This document shows positions 63,674 through 64,000 of a DNA stretch of 64,000 nt, piece by piece. This DNA is from RPRI01 sp051233685. GTDB lineage: Bacteria > Desulfobacterota > Desulfobacteria > Desulfobacterales > RPRI01. A program made the position numbers and the translations under genes. The notes beneath the pieces are model-generated. The model was not told the DNA's origin. It saw only the letters and a list, made by a program, of their open reading frames with translations, and did no database searches. The stretch is from positions 1-64,000 of the forward strand of contig NZ_JBAMMY010000155.1 in assembly GCF_051233685.1 (NCBI RefSeq), written 5' to 3'. The stretch's first letter is position 1. Every line of letters starts with the position of its first letter.

Positions 63674-64000
63674 ATGGATTCCTGTGAAATGTTTTGTTCT
63701 TGCCTGAGAGGAATCGGTGATCGAAGAGGGATTGAAAAACTGCAATATATTTATGCTAATGGAAATGATGCAGTTTATATTGGTGATTCTCTGGAATGCC
63801 TGGCTGAAATTTATGCAGTTGATATTCCCGAATTGCCGGATATTGTCAAAAGCCGAAAAGATCAGGAGAAAAGGCAAAAGAAAAGGGAAAAAGAATTAAA
63901 CAAACTGGCCAAAAATTACAGGGAAATGAAAGAATTGGAAGCATTGGAAGACGGAGAAAATATCATCCCGTTTAAAAGGGACACTCCGAAAGTGGGCAGG
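63674..64000 (+). CDS. Partial ORF, probably a SEC-C zinc-motif protein
   Basis: Open from an ATG to the window edge (109 codons), and open for 17 codons before it. It is helical with a basic stretch SRKDQEKRQKKREKELNKLA and ends PFKRDTPKVGR. In SEC-C proteins this KVGR-type run comes directly before NDPCPCGSGKKYKKCC, so the zinc motif should start in the next few bases. The start is uncertain. Early part (MDSCEMFCSCLRGIGDRRGI) may derive from another frame. Confidence 0.5.
   Translation, partial: MDSCEMFCSCLRGIGDRRGIEKLQYIYANGNDAVYIGDSLECLAEIYAVDIPELPDIVKSRKDQEKRQKKREKELNKLAKNYREMKELEALEDGENIIPFKRDTPKVGR

Noticed and set aside
1..64000. tRNA, rRNA and CRISPR arrays
   Set aside because: No cloverleaf with a GTTCRANNC arm, no rRNA-like conserved stretch and no regularly spaced direct repeats were seen; a tRNA search program would be decisive.

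Overview
The window reads as a stretch of an AT-rich chromosome (roughly 40% GC by eye) from a Gram-negative anaerobe, most likely a Desulfobacterales-type deltaproteobacterium (Desulfobacterota). The reasons are a four-gene ferredoxin-dependent 2-oxoacid oxidoreductase operon, a TrpB2-type tryptophan synthase beta chain, an ASKHA/ferredoxin corrinoid-activation-like protein, a PilY1 pilin cluster, and the outer-membrane and LPS-era gene order rpsB-tsf-pyrH-frr-uppS-cdsA-dxr-rseP. No sulfate-reduction gene lies in the window, so the lineage is an inference.

Layout. 1-2.8 kb: the tail of a transposase, a trpB2 gene coupled to a small cysteine protein, and decayed mobile-element pieces. 2.8-12.8 kb: a LysM protein facing a type IV pilus minor-pilin cluster (fimT/gspH-like, pilW, pilV, pilX, pilY1, a small exported protein, a 303-residue protein with a duplicated motif, and a pilin), with a sigma-54-like promoter candidate in front. 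13-27.9 kb: housekeeping genes on the minus strand: purQ, purSL, rseP, dxr, cdsA, uppS, frr, pyrH, tsf, rpsB, sppA, rpsA and cmk, with a short inverted-repeat element inserted between dxr and rseP. 27.9-32.5 kb: hisC, the KOR/VOR-type oxidoreductase (gamma, beta, alpha, ferredoxin) and a P-loop ATPase. 32.9-36.4 kb: hypotheticals and an ADP-ribosylglycohydrolase-fold protein whose usual metal motifs are altered. 36.7-50 kb: recJ, an RNase Z-like protein, rpsI-rplM, a membrane glycosyltransferase, an ASKHA protein, queF, dusB, a B12-binding-type radical SAM protein and a porin.

50-64 kb is an accessory region. It holds a 5-oxoprolinase fragment, a flavin reductase, an AlbA_2/HATPase protein, a winged-helix gene overlapping a truncated RhuM gene, a Fic-family C-terminal remnant, and an intact-looking type I restriction-modification operon (hsdM-hsdS-hsdR plus a YgjP metallopeptidase). 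A Fic protein follows, and an ORF at the window edge that probably carries a SEC-C zinc motif just outside. The promoters in front of hsdM and fic share the same -35, -10, spacer and upstream block, so the two units look co-regulated.

Two kinds of short non-autonomous element recur. One is a ~165-bp inverted-repeat element (two copies plus a fragment; one copy has a clean 5-bp target duplication). The other is an ~89-bp palindromic element flanked by TA. I saw no tRNA, rRNA or CRISPR array.
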